Below are positions 1 through 8,857 of a stretch of DNA of 22,186 nt, piece after piece. This stretch comes from Zetaproteobacteria bacterium (GTDB taxonomy: Bacteria > Pseudomonadota > Zetaproteobacteria > Mariprofundales > Mariprofundaceae), in NCBI GenBank assembly GCA_021545665.1, contig JAJRTX010000061.1:1-22186 (forward strand), read 5' to 3'. Each line of letters starts with the position of its first letter. Within the stretch, counting starts at the first letter, position 1. The notes beneath the pieces were generated by a model. It ran no database searches, was not told the DNA's origin, and saw only the letters and a list, made by a program, of their open reading frames with translations. A program made the position numbers and the translations under genes.

Positions 1-359
1 ACCAGTTCACGCAGGTCGACTGGTTTTTCCAGATAATCCGCTGCACCTTTGCGCAGAGCATCAATGGCATTGTTTTTATTGGCATGCGCCGAAATCATGA
101 TCACCGGGCATAACGGCTGCTGCTTGCGGATAAAAGTCAGAATCTCCATACCGGATTTTCCTTCCAGTACAATATCCACCAGAGCCAGATCGACAGAACT
201 ATCGAACAACTCAAAAACGCCTTCATAATCAACTGCCTCAATAACCTGGAACCCTGCATGTTCCAATGCCTTGCGGTAAATACTTCTGACTACACTCTGG
301 TCATCGACCAGAAGAATTTTGACCCGGTTCTTTTTTGCCTGCTGTCCACTCGTGACCAT
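1..359 (-). CDS. Response regulator receiver domain protein (partial, C-terminus off the window)
   Basis: Translating the minus strand from the ATG at 359 gives 119 residues running off the left edge. Visible are the acidic pair D19-D20 (ILLVDD), the likely phosphorylated aspartate D62 (LALVDIVL), the conserved Ser of MISAHA (S90) and K112 in YLEKP, the full set of receiver-domain landmarks. It should accept a phosphoryl group from a sensor kinase in the cytoplasm. The output domain, if any, lies outside the window, so the regulated process is unknown. A GGGAG ribosome-binding site lies about ten bases before the ATG. The gene faces away from the IS remnants upstream of it. Family call is secure; specific identity is not. 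Confidence 0.9.
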   Translation of the reverse strand, partial: MVTSGQQAKKNRVKILLVDDQSVVRSIYRKALEHAGFQVIEAVDYEGVFELFDSSVDLALVDIVLEGKSGMEILTFIRKQQPLCPVIMISAHANKNNAIDALRKGAADYLEKPVDLREL

Positions 360-667
360 TATTCCAAGGCTCCCTTTTTGCCCTGCTGTACATGGGAACA
401 CGCTCCCAAAGATACATCTACACTCTACTGTAGAAGGCAAAAATATCAATTACACTTTAGAATCAAAATGTCCAGGACTGATACTGTCGCCACCATGACT
501 TGTATTCAGACTATTTGAACAGGAGTACTCCTGGCAAACCCTCGCTCCTGCATAAATTTCATAAAACAAACGCTAGTCATCAGAAAAGGACACGCCTAAG
601 GAGATGTTGATTTATTCCTGAATATTATATGTGATAATCGAATGATTCCATCGACAGGAGAATTTCC
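360..667. other. Intergenic region before the IS5 remnant
   Basis: No convincing gene is seen. The stretch holds the 5' flank of the response regulator (minus strand), a perfect 14-base palindrome at 520-533, and from about 600 what may be the left end of the IS5-type element. A short ORF overlapping the regulator gene in antisense has no recognisable product. Confidence 0.6.
520..533. promoter_or_regulatory. Perfect 14-bp palindrome (possible operator)
   Basis: The sequence CAGGAGTACTCCTG is its own reverse complement. It lies about 160 bases upstream of the response-regulator start and outside the possible IS left end. It has no loop and no T-run, so a dimeric-protein binding site fits better than a terminator. 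No function can be assigned from sequence alone. Confidence 0.3.
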
Positions 668-1358
668 ATAGTCAAGCAATCAAGTTTTGCTGAATTTGAG
701 TATCAATCAAAGAAATGTCTGACACGCCGAGAGGTGCTTCTGAATGAAATGGAAGCAGTGATGCCATGGGCAGTTTTGATGGCAGTCATTGAGCCGCACT
801 ATCCAAAGCAGGGCAAAGTTGGTCGGCCACTGAAAGGACTGTCATGCATGCTCCACATTCATTATATGCGACACTGGTTCAGCTATTCTGATCGTCAGAT
901 GGAAGGCGCTCTATGAAATTGAAAGCATTCGCCGCTTTTCTGGCTTTAGCAACGTTACCGAATTACTACCGGATGCAAGTACCATTCCGGATTTTCGGTA
1001 TCTGCTTGAAAAACACGAGTTGACGCCTGTGTTACTTGAAGGAATCAACAAGCATTTGCAGGAAAAAGGATTATTGGTATCGAAGGGTAGCATGGTCGAT
1101 GCAACAATTCTCCATACACCCAGCTTCACAAGGAATGCAGATAAGAAGCGTGACCCTGAAATGCACCAGACGAAGAAAGGCAACCAATGGTACTTTGGTA
1201 TGAAGATTCATGTTGGGGCAGATGTAACCTCAGGTGGTGTACACAGTGTCACTGTTACTGCTGCGAATGGGGCTGGTGAAACATCTATATATTGCGAAGA
1301 AAGTTGGCTTCTTGAGGGACAAGTCCACTCCCGTTTTGCCAATATGGGCGGATACTAA
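600..1358 (+). mobile_element. Decayed, right-truncated IS5-family element
   Basis: The transposase remnant is of the IS5 type. A CTAA tetranucleotide at 596-599 matches the YTAR target preference known for the IS5 group, so the left end may be at 600 (GGAGATGTTGATTT...). No matching right inverted repeat or second CTAA copy was found, because the element breaks off near 1358 and is followed by an IS630-type fragment. The left boundary is tentative; the family call rests on the transposase. Confidence 0.5.
668..1358 (+). pseudogene. IS5-family transposase, inactivated
   Basis: Two reading frames together give a typical IS5 transposase N-terminal two thirds. The first (to the stop at 914-916) includes TRREV, EMEAVMPW and IEPHYPK. 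The second continues with YEIESIRRFSG, the catalytic-region VDATI, and the hallmark MHQTKKGNQWYFGMKIH (about 1161-1211). Three lesions are visible. The codon expected to be the start, seven bases after AGGAG (656-660), is ATA (668-670) instead of ATG. The frame shifts near 905-912, consistent with loss of two bases from a GCGC tract. Homology ends around GGY at 1358, where the C-terminal part with the final catalytic Glu is missing. It cannot encode an active enzyme. Confidence 0.88.
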
Positions 1359-1397
1359 GACCTTCATAAATAAAGTCAGTAGCGTTATGATTGCAAG

Positions 1398-1704
1398 ATG
1401 AAATGCAAATGGGAATGTGATGGCAGGAAACTAAACCAGGAGTCAAAGGAAGCCTTACGGCTTCGAGGCGTCCAGCAGATTCCGGACGGCAAGATACCAA
1501 AAATAGTTGCCGGATCCTTTGAGATGTATGTCCGGACTGTTTACAAATGGCTTATGACGTATCACTACGGTGGATGGGAAGCACTAAAGTCTAGTAGCAT
1601 ATCTGATCAGCCGCCGAAGCTCAGCGGAAAGCAAATGCAGTGGTTGGCGAAAACAGTGAATGACAAGAACCCATTGCAACTGAAGCTGGTGAATTCATTG
1701 CTTG
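1398..1704 (+). pseudogene. IS630-family transposase N-terminal fragment
   Basis: The ORF from 1398 encodes a helix-turn-helix region like that of IS630-type transposases: RKLNQESKEALRLRGVQ, then RTVYKWLMTYHYGGWEALK, PPKLSGKQMQWLAKTV and DKNPLQLK. In intact relatives this last motif leads into an FALWT-like motif and then the DDE catalytic domain; here it breaks off around 1685. The ORF itself continues to 1769, but that tail is antisense to the end of batD and is not transposase. The fragment lacks the catalytic domain. Its 5' boundary with the IS5 remnant is not resolved. Confidence 0.8.
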
Positions 1705-3444
1705 CTAATCCGGATAAAGGCCCGGCAAAGCAACGGATTGTTTGGCTGCTCCGGGCTGCGACGCCCTGAAATCAGCTTTTTGAAATGTTTGTAGCAATTC
1801 GGCACCGCACCAGATTTTTTTGCCGGATGCATACAGGTATTTTTCCAGGCTTGTTATTTCCCGGGCCAGATCCGTTTCACATTGACAAGCCAGAGCTGCA
1901 AGGCTGTTGACTGAAAAACCAGGCCATTGAAGATGCGCAAAACTGAGCAAAGCCAACTCACAGGCTTTGGCATCACCCTGCTGACAGGCAAGTTCAACAG
2001 ACTTTTTAGCCTGTTTTAGATTCGAGACCCGCTTATCATTACCACCAGTATTCTGAGCCTTATCCCGCTTACGCGACATCCAAAACCAGCCTAGTGTCAA
2101 CAGCCAGCCTGTAGATGCCATCAAGGCAAGCCACTTCCAGCCTGACTTATCAGACACGGGGTTGTCCGACATCCGGGCAACAGGCGGTTGTTTTACCTCA
2201 GGCTCGACCTGATTCACAGTCAATGTCGCAGCCGAGGCAGCCGCTGCAACTACTTTGAATGTTCTTGGTGGCAAGGTTGCCATTTCTTTACGGGCTGTTT
2301 TCGTGTTCCACCATGGAATATCAATCTGCGGCAAAATATAGGTTCCGGGCAGCATTGGCATAATGGCAATTTTCTCCTGCCGAGTCCCGACCACTCCTTC
2401 AAAGCTCTTATCATCCGATATTTTTGATTGGTCAGGATATACCTTAAGGTTATCTGGTAACATACTGCTAATACTGGGCAGCTGGCTCGAAGATAAACCT
2501 TTAGAACGCAAGGTTAAGGTACGTGTGACCGGTTCGCCTACTGTAAATGTGGTGACAGCAGGCCAGTCTTCAATCAACTCAAGATGGGTAGCTGGCAACC
2601 ATTCGCCACCATCCCAACCGGATGGCATGGCCGAAACATTCAGAGTAAGTGCATTGGAACGCACGCGAATCGGTTTGGCTGATTGGAAAAACGAAGAATT
2701 AAAACTGGAGTTGCGGACAATAATATTGCCATCCAACTGAACCGGATCGATTTTAATCTGCCCGGACTGTTGCGGAAACAGAGCATATCGTCGTTCCACC
2801 ACCTGCCAGATGCGTCCGTTACGGTTAGTCTGATAGTTGGCATCCTCACCCAATCGTTCAATGATCGCATTGGCTGGAGAAGGCTCGGTCAGTTGCGCCT
2901 GATTCAATGCTGCCGCCTGGAAAATGCGAACGATAATGATGGCCTGCTGCTGCACCAACACCTGTTTTGGCTCAACAGACATATCTATCCAGATTTCCCC
3001 ACTCGGCCCTCGCTCAGAATCATTTCTGTCAGTAGCTTTACTGACCTGAACAGTTATCGGCTGTGTTGTAGCTGAACCCACTATCATGGCCGGAATGGTC
3101 AAAGCTCCCGAATGAAGGGGCCGTAAATGAATCATCCAGGTAGACTTGCTGCTCATCAACCCATTGATCAGGCTGTATGAACTGCTGTGGTTGCGGGAAA
3201 GCACTTCAAAATCCTTTTCTAAAACTGATGTTTCCGGTTCACCACTGTCGTCGCCGCTTATTTCAACAGAGAGCATTAATGTTTCCAGTTCGCTGAGATT
3301 AAAACGATCCACCTGTACTTTCACTGCCCCGAACGCAGCTGTGCTCCACAGCGTCAACATAAAGAATATAAATAATTGAATTTCTCTGCGTCCTCCGCTC
3401 CTCTGCGGTGAAAATATTCTGAATACCTGCAAATTATTTACCAT
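1705..3444 (-). CDS. batD: BatD-like protein, oxygen-tolerance family
   Basis: The 579-residue product is the last gene of the moxR/bat operon. It has a signal peptide (basic residues near 15-20, hydrophobic 22-38, likely cleavage after AAFGA at 40), a long beta-rich extracytoplasmic region (41-430) and one membrane segment at about 436-456 followed by SRKRDK, then a cytoplasmic tail ending in LPGLYPD. This is the BatD layout; in other bacteria Bat proteins are linked to stress or oxygen tolerance, but the mechanism is poorly defined. The ATG overlaps the end of batB/C by seven bases and follows a GGAAGGG ribosome-binding site. Residues 11-22 are encoded by a dispersed-type repeat (3381-3414). 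An ATG at 3360 is an alternative start but would give a signal peptide with no basic start. The IS fragments downstream leave the stop intact. Confidence 0.85.
   Translation of the reverse strand: MVNNLQVFRIFSPQRSGGRREIQLFIFFMLTLWSTAAFGAVKVQVDRFNLSELETLMLSVEISGDDSGEPETSVLEKDFEVLSRNHSSSYSLINGLMSSKSTWMIHLRPLHSGALTIPAMIVGSATTQPITVQVSKATDRNDSERGPSGEIWIDMSVEPKQVLVQQQAIIIVRIFQAAALNQAQLTEPSPANAIIERLGEDANYQTNRNGRIWQVVERRYALFPQQSGQIKIDPVQLDGNIIVRNSSFNSSFFQSAKPIRVRSNALTLNVSAMPSGWDGGEWLPATHLELIEDWPAVTTFTVGEPVTRTLTLRSKGLSSSQLPSISSMLPDNLKVYPDQSKISDDKSFEGVVGTRQEKIAIMPMLPGTYILPQIDIPWWNTKTARKEMATLPPRTFKVVAAAASAATLTVNQVEPEVKQPPVARMSDNPVSDKSGWKWLALMASTGWLLTLGWFWMSRKRDKAQNTGGNDKRVSNLKQAKKSVELACQQGDAKACELALLSFAHLQWPGFSVNSLAALACQCETDLAREITSLEKYLYASGKKIWCGAELLQTFQKADFRASQPGAAKQSVALPGLYPD
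3381..3414 (-). repeat. GCAGAGG-type dispersed repeat inside batD 5' end
   Basis: On the minus strand this reads TTTCACCGCAGAGG followed by AGCGGAGGACGCAGAGAAA. The same core (ACCGCAGAGGACGCA) recurs at 7765-7780, and an inverted variant at 7885-7898. Here it is in frame within batD, coding for part of the N-terminus (SPQRSGGRRE). Related GCAGAGGACGCAGAG repeats are, to my knowledge, common between genes in other bacteria; their origin is unclear. Confidence 0.6.
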
Positions 3445-5294
3445 GCCTGCCCTTCCTTACTTGCCTGCTGCTGACCACGCTGTCTGTACTGATAACGAAA
3501 TTTACGTCTGAGCAATCCACCTGGATCATCAGGAATACGACGCAACCATTGCTGCTGAGACTGCATCTCTTCTGCATCTTCCTTATTTATTTCCTTTTCT
3601 TCTGCGGCTGCTTTTACGTCCTTTTTTTCAGGCTCTGCTTTGCTCTGCTCTGTGTGCTCAGCAGACTGCATAGCCTGCTGTTGCCGTTCTTTTTCTTTTT
3701 TAGCATCGGCCTCAGCCTTCTTTTCCTGCCCGGACTGCGATTGTTTTTCATCATTCTGCTGTTGCTGCTCATCTGACTGCTGCCCGGGCCGCTCTGAATT
3801 CTCGGACTTATCACCCTGTTTATCCTGCTGTTTTCCACCCGACTGTTGCTCAGACTTATCACTTTTATCAGATTTATTTGATTCTTTCTGATCCTTCGAC
3901 TGGTGCTGATCAGACTGCTGTTTCTGCATTATTTTTTTAATCAGATCACGATTAAATTTGGCATCTTCGTGTCTCTTGTCTATTTTCAGCGCCTGTTCAT
4001 AGGCTTCAATCGCAGCTTTCATATCGCCTGACTTTGCCAGCGCATTACCCCGATTATAATGTGCATCTGCCGACTTAATAGCCTTCAAAGTCTTGGCGGA
4101 TTCCTTAAATTTTTCTGTGCGATATAAAGCAGCGGCCTTCCATTCCGGATTTTCAAATTTTGCCGCCGCCTGCTCTGATTGTTCCTGTTTAAATAGCATC
4201 TCCCCCTGCTGATCCGGCGTCTGCCAGACATCTTTCCATTCAAAAGCATAAGACAAATCAGGTGAAAATACTGGCAGTAGAAATACCAGCAACAGTACGC
4301 CGCGCCGAAAAACCGGCAGCAACAGAGGTAACAGGAGCAATACCAGCCATGGCCCCTCCTCTTGCCACTGATCACTGTGAAAATCCTCCATTTTCACCTT
4401 CTCGCCCTGAACAGAATACAAACCGGGCAGGCTTTTCACATCCGCATCGTCCACCCGAATAGGCTGATAGATTCCGTTCCCTGCATTGGCCAGTGTTTGC
4501 AACGCGGCTGTCTGCAGGCGTGGAATAACAATATTTCCGGAGCCATCTTTCAGAAAACCCCCACCCTGCAACGGGATCGGCGCGCCTGTTTCTGTGCCAA
4601 CGCCCAGTACACTGAGTTGATGCCCGGCCTGAACCAGATTTTCAGCCACAGCTACTGCATCCGCATCAACGCCATCGCTCAACAAAACCACCGAACCGTG
4701 ATGAATGACACCGCGCTTAAACATGTCTGCAGCACGCTTCAGTGCGGCTGAGGCACGGCTACCCTGAGTCGGCATCATCGATGGATGCAAAGCTCCTAGC
4801 ATGGCAATAATAGCTTTGTTATCAGTAGTCAGCGGCACCACATCGAAGGCTGAACCGGCAAACACGATCAGGCCGGTTTGTCCTTCCTGACGGAGATTGA
4901 GGATATCCTGCAATTTCTGTCTGGCGCGAATCAGCCTGTTCGGACGCATATCTTCAGCAAGCATCGACTGAGACAGGTCAAGAATAATAATCATGGCAGA
5001 CTGAGTCTGATAAACCGGCTGTGGCAACTGTTTCCAGGCCGGCCCTGCCAGCGCAACCACGGCTGACACACCGGCCATCATCAAACCGGCCAGAGCCAGC
5101 CTGGAACGTTTTTTTCGCGTGGACTCTCCGACCAGATAAGTCAGCAGTGCCGGATCACACAAAGACGACCATCCATCATTTTCCCTTTTCTGTCGCCACA
5201 GCAGCAACGCCAGCAACAACCAGAAAGGAAACAGAATAAGCCACCACGGACGCAGCAAATGAAAATTACTCAGGATTTCCATATCTATTTCCAT
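3438..5294 (-). CDS. batB: BatB/BatC fusion: VWA-domain and TPR membrane protein
   Basis: The 618-residue protein starts with two membrane segments (about 15-33 and 66-84). A von Willebrand factor A domain follows, with the metal-site motif DLSQS (D106, S108, S110) and LLSDGVD near 204-210. Two more hydrophobic stretches (about 316-329 and 332-344) lead to TPR repeats at about 376-441. A Gln/Ser/Lys-rich low-complexity segment runs from about 457 to 575, and the end carries the conserved-looking WLRRIPDDPGGLLRRKF. VWA plus TPR corresponds to BatB joined to BatC. The ATG at 5294 overlaps the end of batA; a second ATG at 5282, with GGA seven bases before it, is an alternative start. It probably pairs with BatA and the MoxR ATPase at the inner membrane. 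Confidence 0.9.
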   Translation of the reverse strand: MEIDMEILSNFHLLRPWWLILFPFWLLLALLLWRQKRENDGWSSLCDPALLTYLVGESTRKKRSRLALAGLMMAGVSAVVALAGPAWKQLPQPVYQTQSAMIIILDLSQSMLAEDMRPNRLIRARQKLQDILNLRQEGQTGLIVFAGSAFDVVPLTTDNKAIIAMLGALHPSMMPTQGSRASAALKRAADMFKRGVIHHGSVVLLSDGVDADAVAVAENLVQAGHQLSVLGVGTETGAPIPLQGGGFLKDGSGNIVIPRLQTAALQTLANAGNGIYQPIRVDDADVKSLPGLYSVQGEKVKMEDFHSDQWQEEGPWLVLLLLPLLLPVFRRGVLLLVFLLPVFSPDLSYAFEWKDVWQTPDQQGEMLFKQEQSEQAAAKFENPEWKAAALYRTEKFKESAKTLKAIKSADAHYNRGNALAKSGDMKAAIEAYEQALKIDKRHEDAKFNRDLIKKIMQKQQSDQHQSKDQKESNKSDKSDKSEQQSGGKQQDKQGDKSENSERPGQQSDEQQQQNDEKQSQSGQEKKAEADAKKEKERQQQAMQSAEHTEQSKAEPEKKDVKAAAEEKEINKEDAEEMQSQQQWLRRIPDDPGGLLRRKFRYQYRQRGQQQASKEGQAW

Positions 5295-6313
5295 TGTGCA
5301 GGTTCAGGCAGCATGAATGCCATCAGAGCTATCGTTAACAGCAATGCCAGCGCCAACGGCCACATAAACAGGGCATGATGCGGGCGAAAAATATCCTTTT
5401 CCCGTTCCACCGGCTCCAATTGATCAATCAGGCTGTAAATACTGACCAGCTCCCTGGTATCACGGGCGCGAAAATATCTGCCGCCTGTTTGCTCGGCAAT
5501 AGCCGTTAACGCTTTCTCATCCAGTTGTGCTGACGGATTAACCTGCCTCTGACCAAACAGTGAACGCACCGTCATGGCATCTGCACCTATGCCAATAGTA
5601 TAAATGGTCAGTCCATATTTGCTTGCCAGCTCGGCTGCTTTTTCAGGTGGCACAGCTCCGGTCGTATTTACCCCATCGGTTAGCAGGATCAGTACCTGAT
5701 CCGTTTTTCTATTGCTGTTTTGGCCATCGCTCTGTTGCAATCGTTTGACCGCGAGACCAATAGCATCGCCAATGGCCGTTTCCTTGCCTGCTAAACCAAT
5801 CACCGATTCATTCAGTAGAATTTGCACGGTTTTTCGATCAAATGTCAACGGCGTCTGCACATAAGCTTGTGAACCAAACAGAATCAAACCGATGCGATCC
5901 CCTTGCCGCAGCTCAATAAAGGCATTGGCCACCGCCTTGGTGGCTGTGAGCCTGTCCACGCGGCGACCCGATAATTCGAAATCTGCAGTCTGCATGGAAC
6001 CGGAAATATCAACAGCCATCATCAAATCACGGCCACTGACCGGCAACTCAACCGCATCCCCATGCCACTGGGGACGTGCTGCAGCAATCAGCACCAGCAA
6101 CCAGATCAATGCCGCAACGAACAGACGAACATTTTCTCCCCTGCTCTGTTGAATCGCTGATGAGACAGGTAATTCTGCAGCAAACGGCACGAAAGCAACG
6201 GCCTGCTGTTGCCGCACTTCCGGCAGCATAAGGCGGATCAACAAAGGTAAAGGCAGCAGAACAAAAACCCACGGTAATAGCCACGATATTGATACAAACG
6301 AGTCCATATTCAT
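5285..6313 (-). CDS. batA: BatA-like VWA-domain membrane protein
   Basis: The 342-residue product has membrane segments at about 9-30 and 63-80, a von Willebrand factor A domain with an intact metal-ion site DISGS (D102, S104, S106) and LLTDGVNTTG (210-219), and a C-terminal membrane segment at about 315-335. This is the usual BatA architecture. The ATG overlaps the stop of the DUF4381 gene as ATGA (6310-6313), indicating translational coupling; an ATG two codons in is a minor alternative. It ends inside the start of batB/C. In related operons the VWA proteins are thought to work with MoxR as a chaperone-like membrane complex; that role is inferred here. Confidence 0.92.
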   Translation of the reverse strand: MNMDSFVSISWLLPWVFVLLPLPLLIRLMLPEVRQQQAVAFVPFAAELPVSSAIQQSRGENVRLFVAALIWLLVLIAAARPQWHGDAVELPVSGRDLMMAVDISGSMQTADFELSGRRVDRLTATKAVANAFIELRQGDRIGLILFGSQAYVQTPLTFDRKTVQILLNESVIGLAGKETAIGDAIGLAVKRLQQSDGQNSNRKTDQVLILLTDGVNTTGAVPPEKAAELASKYGLTIYTIGIGADAMTVRSLFGQRQVNPSAQLDEKALTAIAEQTGGRYFRARDTRELVSIYSLIDQLEPVEREKDIFRPHHALFMWPLALALLLTIALMAFMLPEPAQWK

Positions 6314-6810
6314 CGCTGTGCTTCAAGCCAGCCGTGGCACAATCTGAAAGCAGCTTCGATATCAACATGGCTCTCAGGCCGATATAGAGCCTGAATTAAT
6401 TGTCTGCCTGCTCCATTATGAAATTCATCCTTATCCCACTGTTCATCCAGCCACAACAGCCATTTCTCACCGGTCAAACCTGCGACATCGGCCTGATTCG
6501 CAGACAATCGCATGGCAGAGCGTCGCAACAAACGGGATAAATCCGACGCAATTTTTTTTGGATTTCCTCCGGCCTTCATGGCATACTGCAACTGTGACAG
6601 TTCAGCCAGAGCAGCATCAATAATTTCCATGTGTGAATAGATTACGGGTTTATTCTTCAATACCTCAGACCTGCGTTTCCACCACATAACGGCAACAACA
6701 AGGCATACCACAATCAGCAACAGCAACCACCAGCCCACTGCCGGAGGCCACCACGATATAGCTTCTGGCAAGTGAATGTCACGCAATTCGGACAGAGGAT
6801 CAGCATTCAT
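6310..6810 (-). CDS. DUF4381 domain membrane protein of the moxR/bat operon
   Basis: The 166-residue protein has one clear membrane segment (about 24-44: WWPPAVGWW then LLLLIVVCLVVAVMWW), followed by KRR and a soluble, mainly helical cytoplasmic part with RLLRRSAMRL and EKWLLWLDEQW. Position between DUF58 and batA, length and these motifs match the DUF4381 family, a usual partner of MoxR/DUF58/Bat genes with no established biochemical role. It overlaps the DUF58 gene by ATGA (6807-6810) and batA by ATGA (6310-6313), so all three are likely translated together. Confidence 0.85.
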   Translation of the reverse strand: MNADPLSELRDIHLPEAISWWPPAVGWWLLLLIVVCLVVAVMWWKRRSEVLKNKPVIYSHMEIIDAALAELSQLQYAMKAGGNPKKIASDLSRLLRRSAMRLSANQADVAGLTGEKWLLWLDEQWDKDEFHNGAGRQLIQALYRPESHVDIEAAFRLCHGWLEAQR

Positions 6811-7727
6811 CGTGTGATACCAAATGTAGCCTGTAATCTTGCATGCGGATCATCGGTGGTTGAACATTCAACAAGAAAGAAACCGGGCAACTTTGCCAGT
6901 TCCCGCAAATAACTACGTCGCCTGACAAAGTGCCCTGCATGTTGCTGGCGTGTTTGCCTGTCTGCACTATCTATCTGGCTGGTTTTATATCCATCAGAAG
7001 CCAGTAGCGAGCCAACATTCTGCATATCTACTTCAAAAGGATCATAAATAAACACAAAAATAATATTATGATGTGGAAGCAACTGTTTGAGCTGTGCCGC
7101 GCAGGTATCATCCAGACCCCGGCCATCACTGATAATCATGATCAGGCTGCCTGTACGAGCAGCATGACGGGCTCGCTGTAGAGTTAATGAAAATGAAGCC
7201 CCTCCACCAGCCTGACGGCTTCCCCATTGTGTATGATTAACGATACTGCCAAGCAGTCGCATCACACCCCGTTTGCCTCTCATCGGCTTTATGACATTGC
7301 GCATTGTCTGTTCATCTGCATCAAACAACAGACCCCCGATACGATCACCCTGATGTGCTACACTCCAGGCCAGCAAACTGGCACACTCGGCAGCAATGAC
7401 TGCTTTGAGCGCGCCGCGCGTAGCAAAAAACATGGCTGGACGCAGATCAACTATCAGCAGGGCGGGCCGTTCACGTTCTTCGCGGAACAGCTTGGTATGT
7501 GGTTTGCCGGTACGTGCTGTAACGCGCCAGTCCATGCTGCGAATATCATCACCCGGCTGATACGGACGCACTTCATCAAACTCAACCCCGCGCCCCTGAA
7601 ACCGCGATAAATGGCCGCCAGCCATCAGTGCACGCGGATAACCCTGCCGCAAACGCAAAGTCGCAGCCGGGCCCTGCAATTGAATCAGGTAACCAAGCTC
7701 AGCTTTTAATGGATCAGGACGTTGCAG
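6807..7727 (-). CDS. DUF58 domain protein, probable CTG start
   Basis: Soluble DUF58 protein with the family signature RPYQPGDDIRSMDW, preceded by GRGVEFDE, and a VWA-like fold suggested by LLIVDLRPAM and IMIISDGRG. These proteins are encoded beside MoxR ATPases and are thought to act with them. The first common start codon is TTG at 7679, but it has no ribosome-binding site, and the frame stays open upstream with family-like content (PDPLKAELGYL). A perfect AAAGGAG (7734-7740) sits six bases before an in-frame CTG (7725-7727), and stop codons lie just upstream of that. I therefore place the start at the CTG, giving 306 residues; the TTG start would give 290. Confidence 0.82.
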   Translation of the reverse strand: MQRPDPLKAELGYLIQLQGPAATLRLRQGYPRALMAGGHLSRFQGRGVEFDEVRPYQPGDDIRSMDWRVTARTGKPHTKLFREERERPALLIVDLRPAMFFATRGALKAVIAAECASLLAWSVAHQGDRIGGLLFDADEQTMRNVIKPMRGKRGVMRLLGSIVNHTQWGSRQAGGGASFSLTLQRARHAARTGSLIMIISDGRGLDDTCAAQLKQLLPHHNIIFVFIYDPFEVDMQNVGSLLASDGYKTSQIDSADRQTRQQHAGHFVRRRSYLRELAKLPGFFLVECSTTDDPHARLQATFGITR

Positions 7728-7733
7728 TTGTTT

Positions 7734-7740
7734 CTCCTTT
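7734..7740 (-). promoter_or_regulatory. Ribosome-binding site deciding the DUF58 start
   Basis: AAAGGAG on the minus strand, six bases before the CTG at 7727. It is the only strong Shine-Dalgarno sequence before this gene, and no ATG, GTG or TTG lies at a usable distance from it in frame. Confidence 0.65.
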
Positions 7741-7764
7741 TTTATTAGTAAAAAATTAAAAATA

Positions 7765-7898
7765 TTTTTACCGCAGAGGACGCAAATAATGCAGAGTAAT
7801 ACAATAATTTAGACCACCACAGACGAACAGAAAGTACTCAATATGATATCGTTTTGAACTCCATTATAGAAAGTCTTTTGCTTTTCCTCTGCAGTGAA
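7765..7898. repeat. Inverted pair of GCAGAGG-type repeats between moxR and the DUF58 gene
   Basis: The left copy TTTTTACCGCAGAGGA (7765-7780) continues into CGCAAATAATGCAGAG. The right copy TCCTCTGCAGTGAA (7885-7898) is its inverted variant (TTCACTGCAGAGGA). They bracket about 100 bases with no evident gene. The left copy matches the core of the repeat inside batD. The pair separates moxR from the rest of its operon. Confidence 0.5.
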
Positions 7899-7903
7899 TG
7901 TTT

Positions 7904-8857
<954 letters not shown>

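Noticed and set aside
258..518. Plus-strand ORF of 86 codons overlapping the response regulator
   Set aside because: It runs antisense through the regulator's 5' end and its flank, and the receiver domain on the other strand is clear.
905..916. Programmed ribosomal frameshift in the IS5 transposase
   Set aside because: No slippery A-run or following structure is present, and the element also lacks its start codon and C-terminus, so decay explains the shift better.
1686..1769. C-terminal part of the IS630-type ORF
   Set aside because: This tail is antisense to the last codons of batD, whose end matches the family, so it is read-through beyond the truncation point and not transposase.
2188..3379. 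Several plus-strand ORFs of 77-130 codons
   Set aside because: They are antisense shadows of batD, with no ribosome-binding sites and no protein-family resemblance.
3381..3414. CRISPR-like repeat array from the GCAGAGG and CACGAAG motifs
   Set aside because: The copies are few, far apart, in both orientations and without regular spacers, and no cas genes occur in the window.
3549..3891. Plus- and minus-strand ORFs with Leu/Phe/Cys- or Ser/Arg-rich translations
   Set aside because: They arise from other frames of the low-complexity Gln/Ser/Lys segment of the BatB/C fusion.
7227..7610. Plus-strand ORF of 127 codons
   Set aside because: Antisense to the DUF58 signature region; no recognisable product.
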